64,000 nt of DNA from Porphyridium purpureum (lineage: Eukaryota > Rhodophyta > Bangiophyceae > Porphyridiales > Porphyridiaceae), in the NCBI GenBank assembly GCA_008690995.1, contig VRMN01000017.1, positions 124,001-188,000 of the forward strand. The letters run 5' to 3'. Below the pieces are notes generated by a model. The model made no database searches. It saw only the letters and a program-made list of their open reading frames with translations, and had not been told where the DNA came from. A program made the translations under genes and the position numbers. This document shows positions 27,456 through 36,941 of the stretch, piece after piece. Numbering within the stretch: position 1 is the first letter of the stretch; each line of letters starts with the position of its first letter.

Positions 27456-29847
27456 CTCTCAATGCAACCCAACTTCACCACGCAGACAACAAACACAGAC
27501 TCAGAAGTGTATCCAGTTGAAGACGTCGAAGTAGAAGTACGCACGCACCCGCCGCCGCCTCCGTATCGCTCACCGTCTCTTCTTCGTCGTCGTCTTCTTC
27601 CTCCTTTCCCTCTTCTCTCTCTCTCTCTCTCGCTCACATCCTGCCCCGGCTGCAGCGCGCGCCGCTCCAAAATCTGGTCGAGGTACAGTTCACCTCTCTA
27701 TCAAAACGCGTCTGTTTGTATAGTGTACAGTTCCGCGAGCTCTTTTTGTCGACTGCGCTCGCGGCGTGCGCCGAAATCTCAGCGCGCGTGTCGCCTCACT
27801 GCGGGGTGAAGCAGTCGCTGCAGCCGCGGCGGCAGCGGAGCGTGGATGGAAAGCTGGCCGCGCCATTGCGGTCGTGTGCTGCGCTGCTCGCGTGACGCGC
27901 TGCGCAAGTTGACAAGCACACGCTGCACGACATGCAACATTGTCGGTGGAGTGGCAAATGGTGGTGGTCTCGTTGGACGTCTCGAGCGCGTCGAGCTTGA
28001 GGGGGAGAGATAATGGGCAGTTGGCTTTTGGTGCACAGGCAAAGTGTTTGAGTCTGCCGTTACGCAAAAATGTATAGCAATTTAAACATCCGGTCTCGAG
28101 CGGCAGCACCCGGTCTCGACACGCGGTGAGAATGATGGGGTTCCGTGTTCGGAGCAACATGGCTGGCGGCTCCGCAGTGCTCGCCACTGCACAACGCTCT
28201 GATATGCAATCTATGCACAGCCTGTCACGCCTTGCAGCGACTGCTCTCTTTCTCCTCTGCAATCTTCCGTGCCCAGTTCTTTCGACCTGTTTTGATTCAA
28301 ACAGAACTGCCTCTCGGGCCGCAGCCCCTTACATCGCCAAATCTAGTTCGAGGGACCGAAGATCCCGACCCGGAAAACGGGAGAAGAATCATCTGCCGGC
28401 CCTTGACACTCTGCGTCAAAAGGCTCCTAAATGCTCCTATTGTACAGCGTCGAGCATTCTCGTCAAGTCGGAGACTTTGCACTCGCCGCTTTCCTGAACG
28501 AACTTGGCTCCATCACCGCCGCCATATCCGCCAGCACATCCGCAAACGCACTCGACAAGGTATTCGCCAGTACCGCAGCTTCCCGGAGATTTTGTCGCTT
28601 GCGAGCTATTCTTCTCCAGTCAAAAGGGAGACGAAACGCAGAAAACGATGATACGCGCCATGGGACCGTTGCCTCCAGAGTAGACCGCCTCGATCCTGCG
28701 CTCGGAGAATACTCACCGCTCCGGTATTTTTCTCATTAGACTGACGACTTCCTTTCTGTCCTCCGCCTCGCTCAGCCAGACGTGGAAGGACCTGACTCTT
28801 CGTCTCCAACTGTCTCGGAGAACTCTGGATCGAAAGCACAATGGCCCAAAATCCCAAAAATGAAAAGGCCGATGAACGCAGCACCCCAGCAAAGCAGCTC
28901 GCCCTGTGTCCCAGCAGGCCAGAAGTCCAGAACCGATGCAGCCGATCATGTCAGAGTACAACAAGCAAAGGAGCCCAGCACCGCACAATGCCAGAAGTAC
29001 GAAGGGACAGCAGATCTATCTGTGGCATTGGCCTGGGAAGCAAACGCGACTACTGGTATCTCTTGCATTGTTGCGAGGCGCGCGCGCACGCTACTCCCTC
29101 GCGTCTGTCACGACTGTCGCATCTTGCGCCGCTCTCGCACGCTCCGCTGCGACCTGCCGCCACACGCGCCACACCAAGCGACGAGCGCGCGGGCGGTACA
29201 ACTTGTGCCCTTCTGTGTTCAGCAGACAGCACAAGGTGCTCGGGAAACCTCGCTCCGCTGATGGTCAACCTCCAATCCAACGGACCAAGTTTATCAAGTT
29301 CTAAACCTATACCTTTTCCAACTCGCGCTTCCTACGGACAACCACCGCGCTCGCGCTCGGCGCCGACCGTCGCACGCAGCTTCTTATCCAACAGACCCTT
29401 TCTCCGACGCTCCTACCGTCCACCGACACCCGACACCCGCTGCCACGCGCTTCCCTTCCCGAGTCACACCTCTGATCCGTTCTCGGCTTAACGGCGTATC
29501 GGCTTATCGGCGTATCAGTTACAAGTTAACCGCTAGCCGCTAACCGCGACGCTCCACGCATCTTGACAGCAGGCGGGGGTACAGTGAGTCTTGTACAGTT
29601 GTGATTGCGCGGTACGGCTGGGTGTACCTTTGTGTTCAGCTGCGCGGGAGGTGGAGGTACAGTGTTTTGTTTGCAGAGGTGCGAGCGCGCGGCCGGTTGG
29701 AGTGCGGGGGGCCGGGGGGGGGGAGAGAGAGAGAGAGACAGCGAGGGGCAAGCGTGTGTGAGAGTGTGGCGGTGGCGTGGTTGTGGTGGTGGTGAGGGCG
29801 TGCCGTCGGGAGCGCGGCAGGGCTCGCGGTGCGCGTGGCGGTGCAGG
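27456..29847. other. Divergent intergenic region, 2.4 kb, no gene supported
   Basis: Both ends look like promoters. The left end has a CT tract at 27616-27634 and GTACAGT at 27683-27689 and 27725-27731. The right end has GTACAGT at 29579-29585, 29593-29599 and 29657-29663 and a GA tract at about 29721-29742. The middle, about 28000-29500, has several open frames of 90-220 codons on both strands (for example from ATGs at 28126 and 28841) with unremarkable composition and no motif I recognise. A spliced gene or non-coding RNA there cannot be excluded. Imperfect CGGCGTATCGGCTTAT-type repeats lie at 29490-29545. Confidence 0.4.
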
Positions 29848-32139
29848 ATGGCGCGTGGCGGCGCGGTGTCGTTTGTGGCGTGCGGCGGCGTGCGCGTGGC
29901 GCCGCATGCGCGAGGCACGAAGGGCGTGCGCGTGAACGTGGGCGTCGGGGCCGCCGTCGCGCGGCGCGGCTTGCAGCAGCGCGGGAGGATGGCCGATGGG
30001 CAGGGCAGTGGTGGCGCTGCCAGCGGCGGGAATGGCGGCGCGGGAAGCAGCGGCGGCGGGCAGAACACGAATGCGGGTTCCGCGGGTGTCGGTATAGGCA
30101 CAGCGGCGCTCACCGCAGGCACGTCCTCGGCGAGTCTCAGTGGGCAGCCGCATCCGAAGCAACATTCACAGTTGAAGAAAGGCGCAAGTGCAAATGCAAA
30201 AGGCGCGAGTGCCAGGTTACGGTCCAGCGCAGTGCCGCGTCCGGCGTCGCCTCAAGGCGCCGGCTTGGGTGCCAGCTCAACCGGCATGTCGTCGCCTCAT
30301 CCGTTACAACCAGACGTGCCGGAACCTCCAATCGCAAGCTCAAGGATTTCTGCACAGCTGGAAAACGGGGAGGCGCGCTCTGCCGGTGTCGACCGGTGGT
30401 CGGTGGGCTCAGGGGTCGCGGCTGAAAGTCCGACGTCCAGAAATAGTCGCACGCCAAGCCAAGATTCCTTGCTGCCAAGGCCTGATCGGTCTCGCGTGTC
30501 GCAGGATGGCACTTTGGAGGAGGAGCAGGCAAGCAGCCTCGCCAGGTCGGAAAAAGCCGCGGCGGCGGCGGCGGCGGCGGCTAGGATGAGAGCGGATTCA
30601 CCGTCAGCCAGAAATGATGCGCAAACGTGGGCATCAGATCAGGCGGCGAATCGATGGAAAAGAAAGGGCCAGAGCTCCGCGAATAGGATACTGGACAGCA
30701 GTGGTGGGCCACAGGACGACGTGGGTGTGAGCCGGGGTGAGGGAGAACCTTTGCGAAACGATCAAGCCAACACTTATAAAGCTGACCCACAATGGTCATC
30801 AAGATGGCAGGGGCAGAACCCGCGGGCAAATGCAAATGACGATTCCGATGGTCAAAGTGAGGACCGATCGGCCTGGGAAAATTTTGGGGGCGCGACCACA
30901 CTGGCGCAGCCCAGCGGGACGGATTGGGTGGCCATGGATCGAGGCGTATCGAGTGTGGACCGCGCAGAGCAGATGCGCATAGACGGCAAGGAGGCTTTGC
31001 GAATGGGCAAGCTCGAGCTTGCGCGCGATTTGTTTCGCAGTTGCGTTGAGACCGACCGGATGAACGGCAAAGGTTGGCAAGAGTTTGCGAAGATGGAAGG
31101 TGTGCTGCGCGGCGGGCAGCGCGGGAGTATCCGAGTCCTGAAGCAGGCGCTGCGGGCGTTACCCAACAATGCGCACCTGTGGCAGAGCCTGGGCTTGTTG
31201 CATTATCGCTGTGGCGCTCTCCAAGCGGCTCGCGACGCCTTCCAGCGCGGATTGGATGCAGATGTCACGCACGCGAGCCTATATGCGGCTTGGGGTAAAG
31301 TAGAAGCCATGCAAGGCAATGTAGAGCTTGCGCGCGAGTTGTTCACCACGGGCCTGGAGATGGACGAAGGATCGACGCGCGTGTACCACAGCTGGTCGCA
31401 TATGGAGTACAAGCACGGCAATGTAGAAAAGGCCGTGGAATTACTTGAGCGAGGGCTTCAGTATGAATCGACAAACTCATACTTATGGCAGTATCTGGGG
31501 CAGATTGCGCTGGACATGGGAAGGTGGGAGCGCGCCCGCGAGTGCTTTGAGCATGCTGTGCATGACCCACGTGACAAGGATGATCTGCCGTCAATTTTTG
31601 CGTTTGATTCGTATGGTCGCATGGAGATGACGTTCGGGAATGAAGCCGCTGCAAAGGCGCTCTTCCTCGAGGCACGAAAATTGTTCCCGCGCGACGTGCG
31701 ACCGCTGCAGTGCCTCGGTTTACTGGCGATGAAAAACGCAGAATACCCGGAAGCGAAGCAGTGGCTTGAAGCGTCGGTGCGCGTTAGCCAGCGAGACTAT
31801 TTTCTGTGGTACATACTAGGGCTCGTAGAGTATCGTCTCGGCAACTCATCTCGTGCGCGCGCGCTCTTCAAACGCGCTGCTGAGATCAGTCCCAGCGACT
31901 GGAAGATTTGGAACACTTGGAGTCTCGCCGAGTGGGAGGCCGGTGAGTTGGACGTCAGCATGAAGTTGCTCATGCGTGCGTCCAAGATCAAATATAACAT
32001 TGAGGGAGACTTTTGCCCCTTTGCCGAGTCGATCGATGATCTCAACGAGCAAGCGCTCTTCTACACGCGCCTCTTTCTCCCGCGCCAGCGCGATATTGCG
32101 GCGCGGGAGAGTATGAAAGCCGCATCCGAGAGAAGCTAG
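29848..32139 (+). CDS. HAT/TPR-repeat RNA-processing protein, HCF107/Mbb1-like
   Basis: 763 residues from the ATG at 29848. The frame opens upstream only at a TTG and includes the GA tract, so the ATG is preferred. The N-terminus (MARGGAVSFVACGGVRVAPH, Arg/Val-rich, no acids) looks like a plastid transit peptide. Residues 50-370 are low-complexity and Ser/Gly/Gln-rich. From about 374 to 720 there are about ten helical repeats of about 34 residues of the HAT (half-a-TPR) kind, with motifs such as LWQSLGLLHYRCGALQAARD, LYAAWGKVEAMQGNVELARE and VYHSWSHMEYKHGNVEKA. HCF107 and Mbb1 have this repeat type and protect psbB/psbH transcripts in plastids; other HAT proteins act in nuclear pre-mRNA work. 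The transit peptide and the uniform repeats favour the plastid group. The RNA target cannot be read from sequence. Confidence 0.7.
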   Translation: MARGGAVSFVACGGVRVAPHARGTKGVRVNVGVGAAVARRGLQQRGRMADGQGSGGAASGGNGGAGSSGGGQNTNAGSAGVGIGTAALTAGTSSASLSGQPHPKQHSQLKKGASANAKGASARLRSSAVPRPASPQGAGLGASSTGMSSPHPLQPDVPEPPIASSRISAQLENGEARSAGVDRWSVGSGVAAESPTSRNSRTPSQDSLLPRPDRSRVSQDGTLEEEQASSLARSEKAAAAAAAAARMRADSPSARNDAQTWASDQAANRWKRKGQSSANRILDSSGGPQDDVGVSRGEGEPLRNDQANTYKADPQWSSRWQGQNPRANANDDSDGQSEDRSAWENFGGATTLAQPSGTDWVAMDRGVSSVDRAEQMRIDGKEALRMGKLELARDLFRSCVETDRMNGKGWQEFAKMEGVLRGGQRGSIRVLKQALRALPNNAHLWQSLGLLHYRCGALQAARDAFQRGLDADVTHASLYAAWGKVEAMQGNVELARELFTTGLEMDEGSTRVYHSWSHMEYKHGNVEKAVELLERGLQYESTNSYLWQYLGQIALDMGRWERARECFEHAVHDPRDKDDLPSIFAFDSYGRMEMTFGNEAAAKALFLEARKLFPRDVRPLQCLGLLAMKNAEYPEAKQWLEASVRVSQRDYFLWYILGLVEYRLGNSSRARALFKRAAEISPSDWKIWNTWSLAEWEAGELDVSMKLLMRASKIKYNIEGDFCPFAESIDDLNEQALFYTRLFLPRQRDIAARESMKAASERS

Positions 32140-32298
32140 AGCCGGGGCTTGGAAGGAGAACAAGGAAAATGGAAGAAGGAAAATGAATTTACGTGGGGGC
32201 CGGGGTCGTGTATTTTCGCTCTTGTAGGATGCACACGAGGCGCGCGAATAGTATTTATTCCAAAGCCATGTAAGGTTTCGACTCATCGCCCGTTCTCG

Positions 32299-35200
32299 CT
32301 ACACTTCAGTAACATGCGCGGGGGTACGGGCAAAGCGATATATAGAAGGGCCGACCTTGATGAGGCGACTAGACCGGTGAGACGCACGCTTCTGTGTGAC
32401 GACAAGGTCTCGCAAGTCGTCGACGTACGAGCGGTTGATATTCCAGAAAGAGTGATGCGTTCCGCCGACATTTGCCTGCAGGTCGGTGGTGTCAATGACA
32501 TCCAGGTCGATCTTATTGCCGTGAGTATCCAGGAACGGACCCACGCTGAATCCGAGGCTCGGGCGGCCGGTGCATGTCTCACCCAGCTTCAGTGCTGAGT
32601 CGCGCCGGTCTACGTACAGTGTGATGCGGTTGCAATATTTGACCAGCAATGTTGCATCCGTGCGAAACTCGGCAATTTCATAGTCGGGATTCAGGAGAAT
32701 GACGTTACTCAGAGAAAGTTTCTCTATGGTCGCACCCTGCTGCTCCTGCGTGCTTCTGCCGTTACTGGCCATGGCCGACTTGCCATTTGATTTGCTTCCA
32801 TTTTGCACACTAGAGCGGACAGCCGCAATTTGCGCAGGTAGAAGCTCGTCGCTGGTGCGAAGCAGCGGTGCGCATTTTTTCATCGCGTAGAAGAACACGC
32901 GAGCGCCCATTGAATGGAGCATGAAATGAAGGTTTCGGAACCCTGCGTTGTATAAAGACAGCATGAAGCGCACAAAGTCGTCCGCTGTTTGGTCATGCGT
33001 GGCACGGTTGACGGCATTCCAGTAGGTGGTGTTTCCGAGACCAGACGGCCAGTGAAACATCACCGGTTTGACCGTAGGCGGGAGGTTTGCCATTGCGAGG
33101 AACTGCCCAAAGCGGCGAATGATGTCGAAACGTGAATGCTTGAATCCATGCACATAGATGAGCACATCCGTACCCAGCAGCCTCAACCAGCGGTTGTCAC
33201 ACACCAAATTTACCTGATCGTGCGCTTGCCTTACCCGCCGCCTTCTCGCGCGACTTTCTTCTTCTTCGTACACGGTGCTGCCCATGGAATCATCCATCAA
33301 GGGCAGTCCCGTGTCACCTTCCGAGATGCAGTCTGGTTCGGGATCGAACGAGGTGTCATTTTGGTCCTCGTTGGGGGCTTCGCTAGACTGCGAGGACGTC
33401 CTTCTGCGGGGGCGGCCTCTACCTGCGCGACCCACGGCCGAAGGTGCGTCATCCACTGCGCATGTGAGTGAGTCGTTCGTGTTGCTTCGGCGCGTGGAGC
33501 TCTTCTCGCGCAGCGCGGCGGCGGTCATCTCGGCCTTCAAGAGCTCAGCGTCGGAGATAAGAGAAATTTGCACGTCGCGCGGGGCCTCCGCAAGTAGGGG
33601 TACGTATCCAGACACCTCAACGCCATTCCAGGAGTCATTGATGCTCACCGATATCGTCGTGTTCCGCTTAGTATCGTCAAGGTGGCGGTAGAAATCGTCG
33701 AACATGCGCTGAATGCACCCGCAGCTGGCGGCGGCGCCGCATCGGCACGTCTGGGCATCTTGGATGACGCCCACCTTGGGCCAGCCCAGCAACTGTTCGC
33801 CAGACACCACGCACTCGACGCTAGCTACGCCGAAAACTGGCGTCACAAACTTGAGCGCGTCCTTGACATCGTTGTCGTCCATGAATACGATACGCAAGTT
33901 GACGAATGAGGTGCGCGTGTGCGTCGAGTTTTCGTTGCTGCGAAAGGGTCCAACAGGGATGCCACGGTCAAAGTAGCCGAAAAGGTTCTCGCCCGCTGGA
34001 TTCGTATCGATCCACTCGCCCAGCCCGTGCGGCCTGCCTTCGGCCAGCGGGCCTACGTATGTGCAGCTGTACACGGTTGGCGCCGCCAAGGCGTTGCGTC
34101 GGCGCTCCGTCATCTCAATGATGAAGACATGCTCGTAGTAGTCTGCGTCGCCGTGCTCAGCAATAGCAAATTGGTCGCGGATCAGCGCGCGGTCGGCAAT
34201 AGACGAACCGGCGTCACCATATCCTTGCCCCGTGGCGCCCTGCCCGGCGTCCATCAAGTCCACATATTGCTGCGATGTCACGCGGAGTCCCAGCGACGTG
34301 TACGCCTTGGTAAAGTAGATCACATATGGTACGTAGTAGTAGACCGTGACAGTGAGAATCATGATGACAGGCGTAATCACCAGCAGCATGAACTCCAGGT
34401 TTGAAATCCCACCCGGGAACCACGACTTGGAGAAGTACTTTGGGCTCAGAATATAGTATAAATACAAGGAAATCATGAGTTCACCAACCACGTACGGCCA
34501 CACGCCCGAGGTTGACGTCGAAAAAATGTAGGCAATGTACAGCATGAGCGCCATGAGTAAGAGCACATCAAAGTCCGCAGCGGATTGCACGACGCTGCGT
34601 ATTACGACAAAAATAACGTAGAGGGTAAAGTACACCAGTCCCCAAAACATCGAGTAGCTGCTGCGGTCGTACCGCAAAGAGGTTTTGTAACGCTTCCAAG
34701 CGCGCGTCTTCATGTGTTTCCAAGTTTCGCGAATGTGAATTTCGCCGTCTTGTGCGACGACAAAGTTGTTCTTCACCGTCTGGACGCGCTGTCGCAAGTT
34801 GATCTGAAGTCCCTGCAGCGAGTGCCGCGGAGACACGCTGAACGCCTGCGAGTCACGATCGTCCAACCCTTCCATGAAATTCGACTCGTCACTGAATGAG
34901 CCGCGCCGGATGTGCCCAACACCATACTCAGTGCTGAAGCGGTTGGTGACTTTCTCGCGCAGAGTGGGATACAGCGGCTTCTCCGTGATGTTTGTGCCCA
35001 CTTTCGGATTGGTGGGCGGTTCGAATGAGCGCTGTCTCGTGTGCTGAGGTCGTGATGACCTCGGCGAGGACGTGCAGGCCGTGTTTCCTCCCATATCAGC
35101 GGTGTCCTTGGTCGCCACAGCGCCTGCGCCAGCAAAAGCCGCGGACGCGGCAAGGGTTGCCACGAGGTGGTTCACCGATGCGTTTTGTGGATTGGGCATC

Positions 35201-35898
35201 GAGCTGCTCAGTCGGCGATGGTGAGTCAACTCTTCTACCGTGGCTGAAGCATGCGCTGTCGTCGCACTGATCCCGCTTTCTTGAGCTCCTGCCGTGCCAA
35301 TGTTTGAGCCTGGAAATATGGCGCCCTTTTCCAGCATGTTTGCAGAGATCATTTCGGCGCCGACGCGCTCGCTTAAGACGACGGAAGCGTCTGTTGCTGA
35401 GACGGGCGAAGATGCGGACGGCACCTGTCCCGCCGCTGCCGCCGCCGCCGCCGCCGACGGCTGCGGCTGTGCTTCTTGCGCTTGCCTTTCAAGAACAGCT
35501 CCATCTTCATAGAGTGCCGGGTGCGGCTCAACGTTCATCATTGCGTGTGCCGCCTGCTCGCGGCTTCCCTCTGGCACCAGCATGACTGCAGATGGAATCT
35601 GCGATTCAGAAGGACCGCTCTGTACATCGCTCCCAGGATCTATCTCCGCCACGCTCGCAAAAGACATCTGCTCACTCTGACCCAACGCATCCGGCCCACG
35701 TGGCTGTCCAACGGCCCACAGCGGCGCGTTCGTGTCCCGATGCACATCACGCTCAGCACTCGCAGCAGCCGCATTTGAACCCGCATTTGAACCACCAGTC
35801 TCCACTTCCGCGGCCACTGGAGCCGCCGTCGGCGCCGCCGCCGCCAAGGACGACGATGTCGACGGCGGCGACCGCGCGCCGTCCATTCTCCCGCTCAT
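32299..35898 (-). CDS. Multi-pass membrane protein with MORN-like motifs and a DUF900-type alpha/beta hydrolase domain
   Basis: 1199 residues from the ATG at 35898. Residues 1-400 are low-complexity with Ala runs. Several hydrophobic segments follow at about 406-535 (MFWGLVYFTLYVIFVVIRSV; LLLMALMLYIAYIF; FMLLVITPVIMILTVTVYYY). MORN-like strings appear at about 608-650 (YVGPLAEGRPHGLGEW, then FGYFDRGIPVGPF). The hydrolase domain starts near 900 with VLIYVHGFKHSRFD. The nucleophile Ser lies in LHSMGARVF (about 995) and a likely catalytic His in GGTHHSFWN (about 1146), with Asp candidates in YVDRRDSALK between them. This fits the DUF900 alpha/beta hydrolases. Between them sit an acidic linker and a short Cys-rich stretch, CRCGAAASCGC. 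No substrate is known to me. It is divergent from prefoldin 3 and converges with the HAT-repeat gene. Confidence 0.7.
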   Translation of the reverse strand: MSGRMDGARSPPSTSSSLAAAAPTAAPVAAEVETGGSNAGSNAAAASAERDVHRDTNAPLWAVGQPRGPDALGQSEQMSFASVAEIDPGSDVQSGPSESQIPSAVMLVPEGSREQAAHAMMNVEPHPALYEDGAVLERQAQEAQPQPSAAAAAAAAGQVPSASSPVSATDASVVLSERVGAEMISANMLEKGAIFPGSNIGTAGAQESGISATTAHASATVEELTHHRRLSSSMPNPQNASVNHLVATLAASAAFAGAGAVATKDTADMGGNTACTSSPRSSRPQHTRQRSFEPPTNPKVGTNITEKPLYPTLREKVTNRFSTEYGVGHIRRGSFSDESNFMEGLDDRDSQAFSVSPRHSLQGLQINLRQRVQTVKNNFVVAQDGEIHIRETWKHMKTRAWKRYKTSLRYDRSSYSMFWGLVYFTLYVIFVVIRSVVQSAADFDVLLLMALMLYIAYIFSTSTSGVWPYVVGELMISLYLYYILSPKYFSKSWFPGGISNLEFMLLVITPVIMILTVTVYYYVPYVIYFTKAYTSLGLRVTSQQYVDLMDAGQGATGQGYGDAGSSIADRALIRDQFAIAEHGDADYYEHVFIIEMTERRRNALAAPTVYSCTYVGPLAEGRPHGLGEWIDTNPAGENLFGYFDRGIPVGPFRSNENSTHTRTSFVNLRIVFMDDNDVKDALKFVTPVFGVASVECVVSGEQLLGWPKVGVIQDAQTCRCGAAASCGCIQRMFDDFYRHLDDTKRNTTISVSINDSWNGVEVSGYVPLLAEAPRDVQISLISDAELLKAEMTAAALREKSSTRRSNTNDSLTCAVDDAPSAVGRAGRGRPRRRTSSQSSEAPNEDQNDTSFDPEPDCISEGDTGLPLMDDSMGSTVYEEEESRARRRRVRQAHDQVNLVCDNRWLRLLGTDVLIYVHGFKHSRFDIIRRFGQFLAMANLPPTVKPVMFHWPSGLGNTTYWNAVNRATHDQTADDFVRFMLSLYNAGFRNLHFMLHSMGARVFFYAMKKCAPLLRTSDELLPAQIAAVRSSVQNGSKSNGKSAMASNGRSTQEQQGATIEKLSLSNVILLNPDYEIAEFRTDATLLVKYCNRITLYVDRRDSALKLGETCTGRPSLGFSVGPFLDTHGNKIDLDVIDTTDLQANVGGTHHSFWNINRSYVDDLRDLVVTQKRASHRSSRLIKVGPSIYRFARTPAHVTEV

Positions 35899-36055
35899 GC
35901 GGCCCGCCCTCTACTCCCCTTCCCCCTATCCACATCCACCGCGCCCCCTTTCACTCCCGCACACGCAGCGCCTTCCACAACGCCTTGTCATCACGCACAC
36001 TCCTCTTTCATCTTTAGACAACATGATGCCAAATATTCCATCTTTAAACTAAACT

Positions 36056-36073
36056 CATGACAGCATTGTCATG
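36056..36073. promoter_or_regulatory. 18-bp palindrome CATGACA-N4-TGTCATG
   Basis: Arms CATGACA (36056-36062) and TGTCATG (36067-36073) are perfect inverse complements around GCAT. The shape is that of a dimeric transcription-factor site. It lies 158 bp from the leftward ATG and 212 bp from the rightward ATG. Confidence 0.6.
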
Positions 36074-36085
36074 CTTAACGTTAAA

Positions 36086-36103
36086 CATGAAAAATATTTC
36101 ATG
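36086..36103. promoter_or_regulatory. 18-bp palindrome CATGAAA-N4-TTTCATG
   Basis: Arms CATGAAA (36086-36092) and TTTCATG (36097-36103) are perfect around AATA. It has the same length, spacer and CATGA outer half as the palindrome at 36056, and is separated from it by 12 bp. Confidence 0.6.
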
Positions 36104-36284
36104 ATTAAAATAGCAAGATGCCAAAGCAATGGGAAAGACGGCTTTAGCAATGACAATGTAATGCGTGTCATGAATTTGGCGTGTGGGTGTGTGAAGAAGG
36201 CGCGAGGGGCGAGTGAGAAGAGAGGGAGGAGAGAAGGTTGTTGTGGGTTTGAAGGAAGAGGGAGAGACGGAGATAGGGAGGAGG

Positions 36285-36941
36285 ATGGCGGTGGCGGCAA
36301 GTAATGCCGAGTATGCAGATGATTTTGTGCAGAACCAGGCGGCCGACGCACACCATGGGATTCCGGCAATCAAGTTCTTCGAGGATATTCCGGGCGTCGT
36401 CGCGAGCCACGGCGTGCAAAAGTGCCTCGAGCGGCTCAACTTGCTGCATATGAAGTACAAGTTTTGGGAAAGCAAGTTTGTCACGAGTCGCGCCGCGCTG
36501 CTCCAAAAAGTGCCCGAGTTTACTCGCGCGATCCAGACCGTCAAGTACATCGAGAGCGTCAACGCAAAGCAGGCCGAGATCGCGCAACAAGATGGGAATC
36601 GAGGTGCGCCGCAAGAAGAGATCGGCGGCGAGGACGACGAGTTAAGCCGGCAGCCCAGACTGAACACTGTCAACTTTGAGCTCGCCGACCAGCTCTTTGC
36701 GCGCGCGCAAATTCGGCCCAGCTGCGTGTGCATTTGGCTCGGCGCGTCGGTCATGGTCGAGTACGAGTTTAGCGAAGCGATCGCGCTGCTTGAAAGTAAC
36801 CTGAATACTGCACAGTCTTCGTTGCAGGAAATCGAGCAAGATCTCGTGTTCATTCGCGACCAGATCAACATTGCCGAAGTGAATATGACGCGCGTGTACA
36901 ACCATGACGTCAAAACAAAGCGCCAAGCAGGCAAGCAGTAG
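36285..36941 (+). CDS. PFD3: Prefoldin subunit 3 (VBP1 type)
   Basis: 218 residues from the ATG at 36285, which follows a GA-rich leader; the frame continues upstream only to a GTG. Family blocks in order: GIPAIKFFEDIPG near residue 24, the first coiled-coil helix around LERLNLLHMKYKFWESK, the second around VPEFTRAIQTVKYIES, NFELADQLFARAQI, VCIWLGASVMVEYEFSEA, and the last helix ending VNMTRVYNHDVKTKR. These match the alpha-class prefoldin subunit that, with the other five, hands nascent actin and tubulin to the CCT chaperonin in the cytosol. A Gln/Gly/Glu-rich loop (about 105-122) separates the two halves and is slightly longer than usual. Confidence 0.95.
   Translation: MAVAASNAEYADDFVQNQAADAHHGIPAIKFFEDIPGVVASHGVQKCLERLNLLHMKYKFWESKFVTSRAALLQKVPEFTRAIQTVKYIESVNAKQAEIAQQDGNRGAPQEEIGGEDDELSRQPRLNTVNFELADQLFARAQIRPSCVCIWLGASVMVEYEFSEAIALLESNLNTAQSSLQEIEQDLVFIRDQINIAEVNMTRVYNHDVKTKRQAGKQ

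Larger units (their letters stand above)
35899..36284. promoter_or_regulatory. Divergent promoter region, DUF900 hydrolase / prefoldin 3, with paired palindromes
   Basis: 386 bp. The centre is AT-rich and carries two perfect 18-bp inverted repeats (listed separately), a TTAACGTTAA palindrome at 36076-36085 between them, and a further spaced ATGACA...TGTCAT pair around 36149-36174. A GA-rich run at about 36205-36284 leads to the prefoldin ATG. Confidence 0.55.

Noticed and set aside
28782-28900. HMG-box-like KRPMNA string
   Set aside because: The rest of an HMG box (aromatic core, second helix) is missing, so the match is by chance.
29605-29847. Upstream extension of the HAT-repeat protein
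   Set aside because: It starts at TTG and includes GTACAGT and GA-tract sequence; the ATG at 29848 gives a better presequence.
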